From: Alphaproteobacteria bacterium
GTDB taxonomy: Bacteria; Pseudomonadota; Alphaproteobacteria; Rhizobiales; Hyphomicrobiaceae
DNA: 11,938 bases
Assembly (NCBI GenBank): GCA_024279745.1
Contig: JAJRRE010000038.1
Location: 1 to 11,938 of the forward strand
Direction: 5' to 3'
Part shown: positions 1 through 6,720 of the stretch, one piece after another
How the letters are laid out: every line of letters starts with the position of its first letter
Position numbering within the stretch: position 1 is the stretch's first letter
The notes under the pieces: model-generated
What the model was told of the DNA's origin: nothing
Databases searched by the model: none
Seen by the model: only the letters and a program-made list of their open reading frames with translations
Program-made: the position numbers and the translations under genes

Positions 1-295
1 CGGCCTTTATATGGCCGCCGCTGGTGTTGCGCGCGATGCTCTGGAAATTAACGGCGATGTGAAATGGGTGGCGGTGTCGGCGCGTGCCAGCCATGGCTTT
101 TGCGGCGCCTGCTGCGCACCGCTGTTTTGGTCCCGGACCGGCTCGCCTTCCATCAGCATTGTTGTGGGCTCGATGCATGATCCTTCCGGGTTGGAGTGCA
201 AAGGGCATATCTTTGTGTCTGAGAAAGGCGACTATTATGACATCAACGACGGTCTGCCCCAGTATGAGCGCTATCCCGCGGAAGGTTCAGGGTGA
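1..295 (+). CDS. GFA-family (glutathione-dependent formaldehyde-activating enzyme/CENP-V-like) protein, C-terminal part
   Basis: The gene enters from the left edge; an open frame from base 2 runs to TGA at 293-295, giving about 97 residues, so the N-terminal zinc-binding Cys motifs are missing. The visible part carries the family's typical C-terminal half: an FCGACCAPLFW stretch (the FCxxCGxxL motif with Cys in place of Gly), then a strand with GSMHDPSGL and the ending HIFVSEKGDYYDINDGLPQYE, which closely follows the usual GFA pattern. The family is a Zn-binding beta fold; only some members act on S-hydroxymethylglutathione, so a formaldehyde role is inference. It overlaps the start of the next gene by one base (TGATG), which suggests co-transcription and translational coupling with the corrinoid activator gene. 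An internal ATG at 11 is not the true start because the frame is open upstream of it. Confidence 0.85.
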   Translation, partial: GLYMAAAGVARDALEINGDVKWVAVSARASHGFCGACCAPLFWSRTGSPSISIVVGSMHDPSGLECKGHIFVSEKGDYYDINDGLPQYERYPAEGSG

Positions 296-2259
296 TGAGC
301 GCGCCAACCAAATCCGAACGTCATCGGGTTATCTTCACGCCGTCGGGTATTCGCACCACTGCGGCGGATGGCGAGAGCGTTTTCAGCGCCGCTTTGCGGG
401 CGGGGGCGGACCTGCGCTCGATCTGCGGCGGCAAAGGGTTATGTAAGCGCTGCCAGGTTGACATTACGCCGGGAAAATACGCCAAGTACAATGTCGATGT
501 GACGGCAGGGGCGATATCAAGGTTGAGCCCGACGGAACGCAAAGCGCTGGTTGATGGTGAATTGGTGGCGCCGCGCCGGCTCAGTTGCCGCACCAAAATA
601 TATGGTGATCTGGTGGTTGAGATCCCGCATGATGCGCGCGAGCACGGCACAAGCATAAAAAAAGCCGCTACCAAAATTGCAACACAGCTGAACCCGGCGG
701 TGACGCTGCATATGCGTGTGTTGCCGCGCCCGACCCTGGCGGATAACCCTTGCGACGGCGACGCCCTGTGCGCGTCGCTAAAGGACTTGCTGCCGAATAT
801 CCAGCTCAGCCATCGGGCGCTTACCAAACTGCAACCGCTGCTGGCGAGGCATGAGCGCAATCTTATTGCCGTTGTCCGTGATAGCCGGGAAATCATTGAT
901 GTCTGGCCGCCTGGCGCTGACGAGGTCTATGGCGCCGCTATCGATATCGGGTCAACATCGCTGGCGCTTTATCTTTATAATTTGGGCACTGGCGATCTTG
1001 TCTTTGAAACGTCCGCCATGAACCCGCAGATCCGTTACGGCGAAGACGTCATGAGCCGCGTGTCTTATGTCATGATGAATAAGGGCGGCGAGCAACGGCT
1101 ATGCGCCGACATTCAAAATCAGGTTGCGCAAATGCTTGAGGAGGCGCGGGCGGATTTGTCGTTGAAGGCCGATCAAATACTGGAAGTGGTCTGTGTTGGT
1201 AATCCGATCATGCATCATTTGTTTTTGGGTTTCTCGCCCGTCGAGCTGGGTCAGGCGCCGTTTACGCTAGCCTGTAAGGGCTGGTTTGAAGCCCCGGCGG
1301 ACCAGTTTAATCTGGGCCTGAGCAGCGCCGCGCGGCTGTCGTTCTTTCCGCTGATTGGCGGCCATGTTGGGGCAGATACCACCGGCGCGTATCTCACGCA
1401 ACTTGATGTCATGGCCGGGCGCTCGGTTCTGCTGGTCGATATTGGTACCAATGCGGAAATCGTGCTCAGCCATGGGGGCCGCGTGGCGGCGGCGTCCTCG
1501 CCGACCGGTCCGGCATTGGAAGGCGCGGAAATCAGCTGCGGTGTGCGCGCGGCACCCGGCGCCATTGAACGGGTGCGCATTGACCCCAAGACCGGTATTG
1601 CGAAGTTCAAGATCATCGGCAGCGATGATTGGCTTGGCAATGAGATCGCTCATTCGGGCGATCATACTATCATTGGTATATGCGGGTCTGGCATCTTTGA
1701 AGTGATGGTGGAGCTGGCCAGCGCCGGGCTGCTCGATCGCAGCGGTTTGTTCGCCCCGCAAAAAGCACCCGATCGCTTTTTGCCCGAAGGCAAGGGATGG
1801 AAGTATATCCTGTTTGAGCGTCCGGAAGCTCCCATTTACATCAAGCAAACGGATGTGCGGGCGGTGCAACTGGCCAAGGCGGCGCTGTTTGCAGGGGTGC
1901 AATTGCTGAGCGAAGCCCTGGGCTGCGAGGCGTTCGACGAGGTTCTGTTGGCGGGGGCGTTTGGCACGCATCTTGATCCCAGATATGTTGCCGATATCGG
2001 CATTATACCGAATGCGCCGCAGGAGAAGATTCGCTCAATTGGCAATGCCGCCGGCATGGGAGCCGCCATGGCCGTGCTGAACCACGAAGATAAAGTGCGC
2101 ATCATCGAGGCCGTTCAAACTGTTGAGAAAATGGAGACGGCAATGGAGCCGAAATTCCAGGACTATTTTGTGGCGGCAATGAGTTTCCCAACGGCGCCGG
2201 TACCGCAAGACAGCGGCGGTACATCTCGCCGCCGTCGTCGCCGCCAGCGCACGGGTTAG
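295..2259 (+). CDS. RACE-type corrinoid activation protein: [2Fe-2S] ferredoxin plus ASKHA ATPase domain (DUF4445 type)
   Basis: This 654-aa protein (counted from ATG 295; GTG 292 is also in frame) matches the reductive activators of corrinoid enzymes such as RamA. These proteins use ATP and a low-potential Fe-S cluster to return an oxidised Co(II) corrinoid to Co(I). Residues about 10-110 form an adrenodoxin-like 2Fe-2S domain with Cys44, Cys50, Cys53 (CGGKGLCKRC, spacing CX5CX2C) and a fourth Cys at 98. After a linker, residues about 212-595 form an ASKHA fold: AIDIGST (phosphate-1, near 215-221), VDIGTNAEI (near 381-389), GPALEGAEISCG (405-416), GICGSGI (461-467), LAGAFGTHLD (552-561) and GNAAGMGAA (583-591). 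A weak SD (GAAGG, 281-285) precedes the start. The C-terminus ends in a run of arginines (645-652). The start overlaps the GFA stop, and an MttB-family gene lies 62 bp downstream, the expected partner pathway. Confidence 0.92.
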   Translation: MSAPTKSERHRVIFTPSGIRTTAADGESVFSAALRAGADLRSICGGKGLCKRCQVDITPGKYAKYNVDVTAGAISRLSPTERKALVDGELVAPRRLSCRTKIYGDLVVEIPHDAREHGTSIKKAATKIATQLNPAVTLHMRVLPRPTLADNPCDGDALCASLKDLLPNIQLSHRALTKLQPLLARHERNLIAVVRDSREIIDVWPPGADEVYGAAIDIGSTSLALYLYNLGTGDLVFETSAMNPQIRYGEDVMSRVSYVMMNKGGEQRLCADIQNQVAQMLEEARADLSLKADQILEVVCVGNPIMHHLFLGFSPVELGQAPFTLACKGWFEAPADQFNLGLSSAARLSFFPLIGGHVGADTTGAYLTQLDVMAGRSVLLVDIGTNAEIVLSHGGRVAAASSPTGPALEGAEISCGVRAAPGAIERVRIDPKTGIAKFKIIGSDDWLGNEIAHSGDHTIIGICGSGIFEVMVELASAGLLDRSGLFAPQKAPDRFLPEGKGWKYILFERPEAPIYIKQTDVRAVQLAKAALFAGVQLLSEALGCEAFDEVLLAGAFGTHLDPRYVADIGIIPNAPQEKIRSIGNAAGMGAAMAVLNHEDKVRIIEAVQTVEKMETAMEPKFQDYFVAAMSFPTAPVPQDSGGTSRRRRRRQRTG

Positions 2260-2308
2260 ACGAGTAATGAAAAACCAAACCAACCAAAATACCAACTTAC
2301 ACACTAGC

Positions 2309-2324
2309 AGGAGCAAAGCCCGTG
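2309..2324 (+). promoter_or_regulatory. Shine-Dalgarno and GTG start of the methyltransferase gene
   Basis: AGGAG at 2309-2313 lies 8 nt before the GTG at 2322. No ATG in the same frame lies near upstream, so this site decides a GTG start. The 49 bases before it are rich in A and C (repeated CCAA/AAAC) and look unstructured, so the ribosome site should be open. Confidence 0.7.
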
Positions 2325-3857
2325 GCAAGACAAGGCAGAACAGGCGGACGTCGCGGCAGGGCGCAGGCAAATGCATTGGAAAAACCCTCCGCCCCGCCTT
2401 ATATAACGCGCAACATTCCCCCTTATGAGCTATTGGGCGAGGTAGATCTTGCGCAGATTGAAAGCAATGCCGATTTAATCTTGGAAGAGATCGGCATCGA
2501 TATTAAAGATGATCCCGATGCTATTGCCGTTTTGGTTGGTGCCGGTGCAACTGCGGACGCGGAGCGCGTGCGGTTCCCGCGCGGGATGTGCCGGGAGCTG
2601 ATCCAGAAAAGCGCGCCGGCAATGTTCACCCAATACGCCCGCAACCCCAAGAATAATGTGATCATCGGCGGCAAACATACGGTGCTTGTTCCCGCTTACG
2701 GCCCGCCATTTGTCTATAGCCGCGAGGGCGGGCGGCGCTATGCGACTATTGAGGACTTTCGCAATTTCGTGAAGCTGGCTTATATGTCGCCAAATCTGCA
2801 TCATTCCGGCGGCACGATCTGCGAGCCGGTGGATCTGCCGGTGAATAAGCGCCATTTTGATATGGTCTACAGCCATATCAAATATTCCGACAAGGCGTTT
2901 ATGGGATCGGTTACCGCGCCGCCGCGCGCTGAAGATAGCGTTGCCATGGCCAAGTTAGTGTTTGGCGATGAGTTCGTCGAGCAAAACTGCGTGCTGGTCA
3001 ATCTCATTAATGCCAATTCGCCGCTGACATTTGATAGCGTCATGTTTGGTGCCTTGCGCGTTTACGCCTCGCATAATCAGGCGACTATGGTCTCGCCGTT
3101 TATTGTAGCGGGTGCTATGTCGCCGGTGACGGTCGCGGCTGTGGCGGCACAAAGCCTGGCCGAAGGACTTGTCGGTATGGCTTATGCGCAGATCATTCGT
3201 CCCGGCGCGCCGGTGATCTACGGCAATTTCGTTTCCTCCATGTCGATGCAATCGGGCGCTCCGACATTTGGTTCGCCTGAAGCTTCCCAGGTCATCAATA
3301 TTGGTGCGTCATTGGCGCGCCGGCTCGGCGTGCCGTTTCGCAGTGCCGGCGGCTTTACATCATCAAAGACTGCTGACGCGCAAGCCGCTTATGAAGCCGC
3401 CAACACAATGCAACACGGCTTGTTGGCAGGCGTGAATTTCATGTTGCACACGGCAGGTTGGCTCGAAGGCGGGCTGGCCATGGGCTATGAAAAATTCGTC
3501 ATGGATGCGGACCAGGCGGGCATGATGCGGGTGTATGCGCAAGGGGTTGATATGTCGGAAAACGGCCAGGCGCTTGATGCCATTCGGGAGGTCGGTCCGG
3601 GGCAGCATTTTTTAGGCAGCGTACATACCCAGAATAATTTCAAGACTGCCTTTTACCGCTCGGACATTGCCGACAATAACAGCTATGAACAATGGGTTGA
3701 AGATGGCAGTTTGGACGCCGAGCAGCGGGCGGAAAAAGTCTATAAGAAAATGCTGGCCGATTATGTGCCGCCGCCGCTTGAGGAGGCCATTGATGAAGCG
3801 CTTCTCGACTACATCAAACAAAAGAAAGACAGCTTTGAAGATTCAAATATCAGCTGA
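2322..3857 (+). CDS. MttB-family (COG5598) corrinoid-dependent methylamine/betaine methyltransferase, non-pyrrolysine
   Basis: This 511-aa protein belongs to the trimethylamine methyltransferase superfamily, whose members move a methyl group from a methylated amine to a corrinoid protein. Family-typical stretches include the N-terminal LILEEIGIDI (52-61), VLVPAYGPPFVYS (121-133), SGGTICEPVDLP (162-173), GNFVSSMSMQSGAPTFGSPE (301-320), RSAGGFTSSKTADAQAAYE (340-358) and the C-terminal GPGQHFLGSVHTQ..F near 425-440. The frame is fully open with no internal amber codon, so it is not a pyrrolysine-containing trimethylamine enzyme. It belongs with the Pyl-less branch, of which MtgB (glycine betaine) and relatives for proline betaine and carnitine are characterised. 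The substrate here cannot be read from the sequence. The first 13 residues are arginine/glycine rich (RQGRTGGRRGR). The partner RACE activator lies directly upstream; no corrinoid-binding protein or methyl-H4folate methyltransferase is in view. Confidence 0.92.
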   Translation: MARQGRTGGRRGRAQANALEKPSAPPYITRNIPPYELLGEVDLAQIESNADLILEEIGIDIKDDPDAIAVLVGAGATADAERVRFPRGMCRELIQKSAPAMFTQYARNPKNNVIIGGKHTVLVPAYGPPFVYSREGGRRYATIEDFRNFVKLAYMSPNLHHSGGTICEPVDLPVNKRHFDMVYSHIKYSDKAFMGSVTAPPRAEDSVAMAKLVFGDEFVEQNCVLVNLINANSPLTFDSVMFGALRVYASHNQATMVSPFIVAGAMSPVTVAAVAAQSLAEGLVGMAYAQIIRPGAPVIYGNFVSSMSMQSGAPTFGSPEASQVINIGASLARRLGVPFRSAGGFTSSKTADAQAAYEAANTMQHGLLAGVNFMLHTAGWLEGGLAMGYEKFVMDADQAGMMRVYAQGVDMSENGQALDAIREVGPGQHFLGSVHTQNNFKTAFYRSDIADNNSYEQWVEDGSLDAEQRAEKVYKKMLADYVPPPLEEAIDEALLDYIKQKKDSFEDSNIS

Positions 3858-3896
3858 ATGTGCAGGCGTCGCTGGTCGTTGCGGTTTGCTGTGTCA

Positions 3897-4982
3897 TTAC
3901 GCGCCGGCAGGTTCGCTTATCTCCTCGCGGTGAGTGAGCGCCTGGAAGGCTTCGAGGTCTTGCAGGCGCTCAAACGCTGGATCAATGCGGGCTTGGTCCT
4001 TATAGCTGTCGACAACGCCGATGGCGGCTTCAAGGTCTGTAATCGCATCGTCAACGGCGCCCAGAAAGGCGTGTGCGCAGGCGCGCTGATAGAGGGCCTG
4101 ACCGTTTTCCGGCTCCATTTCCAGTGCCCGATTGGCCAGACTGAGTGTCCATTGCGGTTGGTCTAGCTGCAAGGCGGCGTCGGCTTTATAGGTCATGGCT
4201 TCGACGTCGTCCGGGCGTAATTTCAGGATCTCGTCATAAACGGCAATTTTTGCCGCTGGAGCATTTTCCTGGCTGGCGCGTAACCATAGCGAATGAATTT
4301 CATTGGTCTGCGAAATCTCGCTTTGTGCCGTCTTGAGCCGCCGTGTCTTTTCTTCCAGTTCCGCTTCCAGATCATCAAGCCGGCTCGAATAACCTTCAAT
4401 CAGGCTTTCCACTTTGGTCTCGGCGATCTCTCGCACGCGCGCGTTGACATCGCGCATGGAATTCCAGCCGACAAAGACAAGCAAGGTGGTCACGGCGATG
4501 ATGATGTAGAAGAACAGCTCGACCGCGCTTTGTGCATAGCCGGCGGCATCTTTGGCGATTCTATATTCGCGGTTCACCTGCTTTTCGATCATGGTGGCGC
4601 GGTTCCGTTCAAACTCCATGCGCAGCAATTTAATCTCATCCAGTAAATAGCGCGCCGTGAAGGGCGAATAGAGCGGCTTATCCGGCGCCTTGATCGGCTG
4701 ATCAATAACGCCGCCTTTGGTCTGCGGTGCACGCGTCGTGGTTGGCGGCGCGGCCGTTGTTTGGGCGGCAAGTTGCGCCGGGGCCAGCAGCGCGGAGGAA
4801 GCCAGCACGGCGCAAAGCATCGCTGCGCTTAACACTGGCCGCAATATGGAGGCTGGGCGACGAACAGCGCGGGCCCGGCTGCGGGCCGAATGTGTAGCAG
4901 ACGGGATCGCGGGAACAAGCCCCGCGATGACAGCGGTGCTTTGTGGGGCAACCAGGTTTGCGTAAGAGTACATCATCATCAT
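3897..4982 (-). CDS. membrane-anchored coiled-coil/TPR-repeat protein
   Basis: The longest frame gives 361 aa. It shows a signal-like hydrophobic stretch at residues 51-74 (ending PAQLAAQ), a Thr/Pro-rich linker, a clear transmembrane segment at about 155-173 (ELFFYIIIAVTTLLVFVGW) followed by positive residues (C-terminus likely in the cytoplasm), a charged coiled coil at about 180-228, and two or more TPR-like helical pairs at about 229-322 (A..A...YDEILKLRPDDVEA; LANRALEMEPENGQALYQRA). It ends in the DPAFERLQDLEAFQAL motif seen at the close of many TPR arrays. A scaffolding or protein-binding role is inferred; no enzyme motif is seen. The start is uncertain: residues 18-27 are encoded by a REP-like repeat, and a start at TTG 4844 (MRPVLSAAMLCAVLASSALL) would give an ordinary signal peptide. 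ATG 4982 opens a run of four Met codons with only a weak SD. It converges on the methyltransferase gene 39 bp away. Confidence 0.75.
   Translation of the reverse strand: MMMMYSYANLVAPQSTAVIAGLVPAIPSATHSARSRARAVRRPASILRPVLSAAMLCAVLASSALLAPAQLAAQTTAAPPTTTRAPQTKGGVIDQPIKAPDKPLYSPFTARYLLDEIKLLRMEFERNRATMIEKQVNREYRIAKDAAGYAQSAVELFFYIIIAVTTLLVFVGWNSMRDVNARVREIAETKVESLIEGYSSRLDDLEAELEEKTRRLKTAQSEISQTNEIHSLWLRASQENAPAAKIAVYDEILKLRPDDVEAMTYKADAALQLDQPQWTLSLANRALEMEPENGQALYQRACAHAFLGAVDDAITDLEAAIGVVDSYKDQARIDPAFERLQDLEAFQALTHREEISEPAGA
4903..4931 (-). repeat. REP-like palindrome, copy 1
   Basis: On the plus strand ATCGCGGG (4906-4913) and CCCGCGAT (4921-4928) form a perfect 8-bp stem around the loop AACAAGC, flanked by GG/G on one side and GAC on the other. 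Read on the minus strand the layout is GTCAT-stem-loop-stem-ATCCC. A copy matching at 27 of 29 positions is at 9904-9932, and the same GTCAT...ATCCC frame surrounds the palindrome at 9493-9832. Here it lies in frame within the 5' codons of the TPR gene and encodes VIAGLVPAIP. Confidence 0.8.
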
Positions 4983-5023
4983 GTTTTTATTCTATCCAAA
5001 CTGAGCCAGTACACATTCGCGCC

Positions 5024-5029
5024 ATTATA
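5024..5029 (-). promoter_or_regulatory. possible -10 box for the TPR gene
   Basis: The minus strand reads TATAAT exactly, 41 bases before the ATG at 4982, which would start transcripts about 35 nt before that codon. No good -35 hexamer is visible at 16-18 bp, so the call rests on the -10 alone. Confidence 0.35.
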
Positions 5030-5098
5030 TCTAAATGTCGATTAAAAGAGTGGCTGCAATAACGGCGTCTGCCGGTGTTCTATCGCATTGTGGTATAA

Positions 5099-5111
5099 CG
5101 GGCTTGGCCCG
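5099..5111 (-). terminator. short hairpin downstream of the 107-aa gene
   Basis: CGGGC (5099-5103) and GCCCG (5107-5111) form a 5-bp GC stem with a 3-nt loop, 57 bases past the minus-strand gene's stop and followed in that direction by TTATACC. It lacks a proper T run, so it is a weak terminator candidate. Confidence 0.25.
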
Positions 5112-5167
5112 CAAAGCAACCGGCATCTGGGCCACATCCCGGTGCGCTACTCAGGTCCAGCATCGCA

Positions 5168-5491
5168 TTAACATTGGCTGCCCGAGCAGGATTTCAATTT
5201 GAACTTCTCATGAGATCCATTGCGCACGAATTTGAATTCACGGTTGTCGGTGCAGCGCACGCGCCCTTCCACCCTTACGCCGCCATCCAATGCCGTGCTT
5301 TTGCTTGCCAATAGATCATCCATTCGGCAGCGTTTATCTTTTTGCAACTGTGCATTCAGCGCCAGCCGCCAGACCTGGGACGAGCTGGTATATTCGGCGA
5401 TGATAAAAGTCGTGGCGGCGAGCGCGATGAGCGCTGTAAGAGCGATCATTTTGAAATTTATCCGACCATGGGGCTTTGGCGCAGAGGCCAT
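5168..5491 (-). CDS. hypothetical one-pass membrane protein with four cysteines
   Basis: I do not recognise a family for this 107-aa protein. It has a short polar, basic N-terminus (MASAPKPHGRINFK), one hydrophobic segment at about 15-32 (MIALTALIALAATTFIIA), then about 75 polar residues that would sit in the periplasm by the positive-inside rule. The tail holds Cys55, Cys80, Cys102 and the very last residue Cys107, an even number that would fit two disulfides. The segment from 67 to 100 alternates polar and non-polar residues like beta strands (VRVEGRVRC..NREFKFVRNG). A good SD (AAGGA, read on the minus strand) lies 8-9 nt before the ATG and supports both the gene and this start. It is divergent from the universal stress gene and about 185 bp upstream of the TPR gene on the same strand; a functional tie to either is not shown. 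Confidence 0.65.
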   Translation of the reverse strand: MASAPKPHGRINFKMIALTALIALAATTFIIAEYTSSSQVWRLALNAQLQKDKRCRMDDLLASKSTALDGGVRVEGRVRCTDNREFKFVRNGSHEKFKLKSCSGSQC

Positions 5492-5699
5492 ATGAAAATT
5501 CCTTGAACGAAGAAGCGGCTGTCACGCCGTTTTGCCCCGCAGTGTTGAGCATAATCAAACTCAAACGCAACCGCCTGTGGGAATATGACGCGAAGCAGAG
5601 CCGACGCGCGGCGTCCTGGCAAGTCGGTCTCGGTATATGAGCCGGCACCAGCGTCCCCGCACCCTCGTTCACCAGCGCCCCCGTTAAAAGGAGAGCCCG

Positions 5700-6536
5700 A
5701 TGTCTTACAAAACAATTTTGCTGCATCTGCGAGATGAAAAAACTGCTGAACAGTTATTGAACACTGCGTGCAGGCTGGCGCGCCGCTATGAGGCCCATTT
5801 GATAGGCTTACATGTGGTGCCGCCGGTTGTGTTGCCGCCGCCGATTGAAGTTCCCTACGGGGCCGAGCTGATCGCGGCAAACAAAGGTGCGGCTGCCAAG
5901 ACTATGGCAAAGCTGAAGGATATTTTCGAGACTACCGTGGCCAATCAACCGTTTGTTAGTGAATGGCGAGCGGTGGAAGCGGGCGCGTCATCTGTGGCCA
6001 GGACCGTATGCGAGCAGGCGCGCGCTGTGGATCTGGCGGTCCTAAGCCAGTCTGTTGCTGGCGCCGCCGGACAGGACGACGACACCGTTGAGTATACCGC
6101 TTTTGAAAGTGGCCGGCCGGTATTCATCGTACCATCCGCAGGGCGCTTCGATAAACATTGTGAGCGAATTTTGATTGCCTGGAATGGGCGCAAGGAAGCG
6201 GTGCGCGCGGTGTTCGATGCGCTGCCGCTGCTGAAGGGCGCTGATAAAGTGCATATTGTGAGCGTTGCGACAGGCTCGGCCTCTGATCTGGTCGATATTC
6301 CCGGCGCGCAGATTGCGGCGGCCCTGGCGCGGCACGGCGTGACATGCGAAACCGCCCAGACCGTGAGCGGCGATATCTCCGTTGGCGATACCTTGCTGAA
6401 TTTCACCGCCGACAACGGCATCGATCTGATTGTGATGGGCTGTTACGGGCATTCGCGGCTGCGCGAATTTGTATTCGGCGGGGCGACCAGAACGATCCTC
6501 GCCCATATGACCGCGCCCGTCTTGATGTCTCACTAA
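5700..6536 (+). CDS. universal stress protein, tandem UspA domains
   Basis: This 278-aa cytoplasmic protein has two UspA (alpha/beta Rossmann-like) domains. The first, about residues 1-145, opens with YKTILLHL and ends ESGRPVFIVP but keeps no clear nucleotide-binding glycine motif. The second, about 155-278, starts RILIAWNGRKEAVRAV and keeps the ATP-binding pattern G-x2-G-x9-G-(S/T) as MGCYGHSRLREFVFGGAT (246-263), then ends ILAHMTAPVLMSH as is typical. The substitution of Cys247-248 region (GCYG) for the usual GAYG is minor. Tandem Usp proteins of this type bind ATP or AMP and help cells survive stress; the precise role here is unknown. A strong SD (AAGGAG, 5688-5693) lies 6 nt before the ATG. 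The gene stands alone, divergent from the small membrane protein gene. Confidence 0.92.
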   Translation: MSYKTILLHLRDEKTAEQLLNTACRLARRYEAHLIGLHVVPPVVLPPPIEVPYGAELIAANKGAAAKTMAKLKDIFETTVANQPFVSEWRAVEAGASSVARTVCEQARAVDLAVLSQSVAGAAGQDDDTVEYTAFESGRPVFIVPSAGRFDKHCERILIAWNGRKEAVRAVFDALPLLKGADKVHIVSVATGSASDLVDIPGAQIAAALARHGVTCETAQTVSGDISVGDTLLNFTADNGIDLIVMGCYGHSRLREFVFGGATRTILAHMTAPVLMSH

Positions 6537-6561
6537 CCTTGCAGTCTCACGAGTAGTGCGG

Positions 6562-6579
6562 GCGCCTTGAAAAAGGCGC
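6562..6579 (+). terminator. hairpin 3' of the universal stress gene
   Basis: GCGCCTT (6562-6568) and AAGGCGC (6573-6579) form a perfect 7-bp stem with a GAAA tetraloop, 25 bases after the usp stop. GNRA loops are very stable. No T run follows, so it may protect the 3' end rather than terminate. Confidence 0.4.
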
Positions 6580-6648
6580 ATCGGTAAAGACTGCTTGCGC
6601 GGCCTGGTCGCCAGTGCATTATGTAAACAGTCTATACGTATCAAATAC

Positions 6649-6664
6649 TTGACTAAACGGTCAA
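6649..6664 (+). promoter_or_regulatory. RutR-like (TetR-family) operator dyad
   Basis: TTGACTAAACGGTCAA has perfect 5-bp arms TTGAC/GTCAA around a 6-bp centre. The published E. coli RutR consensus is TTGACCAnnTGGTCAA; 12 of the 14 defined positions match. The left arm doubles as a TTGACT -35-like hexamer, though no good -10 is seen 17 bp later. It lies 56 bp before the amidohydrolase ATG, where a repressor could block transcription. RutR is known from memory; the regulator in this organism is inference. Confidence 0.5.
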
Positions 6665-6720
6665 AAATTTGATGACTAAAATGGAATTTCGGTTAGGGTA
6701 GGGACGACAAGGAGACTTCG

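Noticed and set aside
321..896. Minus-strand 191-codon frame
   Set aside because: It is a shadow of the activator gene, whose ferredoxin motif is intact on the plus strand.
2322..3857. Pyrrolysine-containing trimethylamine methyltransferase
   Set aside because: No in-frame amber codon interrupts the gene, which runs open to a TGA; it belongs to the Pyl-less branch.
3858..4166. Plus-strand 102-codon frame after the methyltransferase
   Set aside because: It lies antisense to the TPR gene, whose domains are clear, and has no SD.
5458..5880. Minus-strand 140-codon frame across the usp start
   Set aside because: It overlaps both the universal stress gene and the small membrane gene and shows only low-complexity sequence.
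6634..6641. ATACGTAT palindrome upstream of the amidohydrolase
   Set aside because: At 8 bp it is too short to separate from chance, although it lies near the RutR-like dyad.
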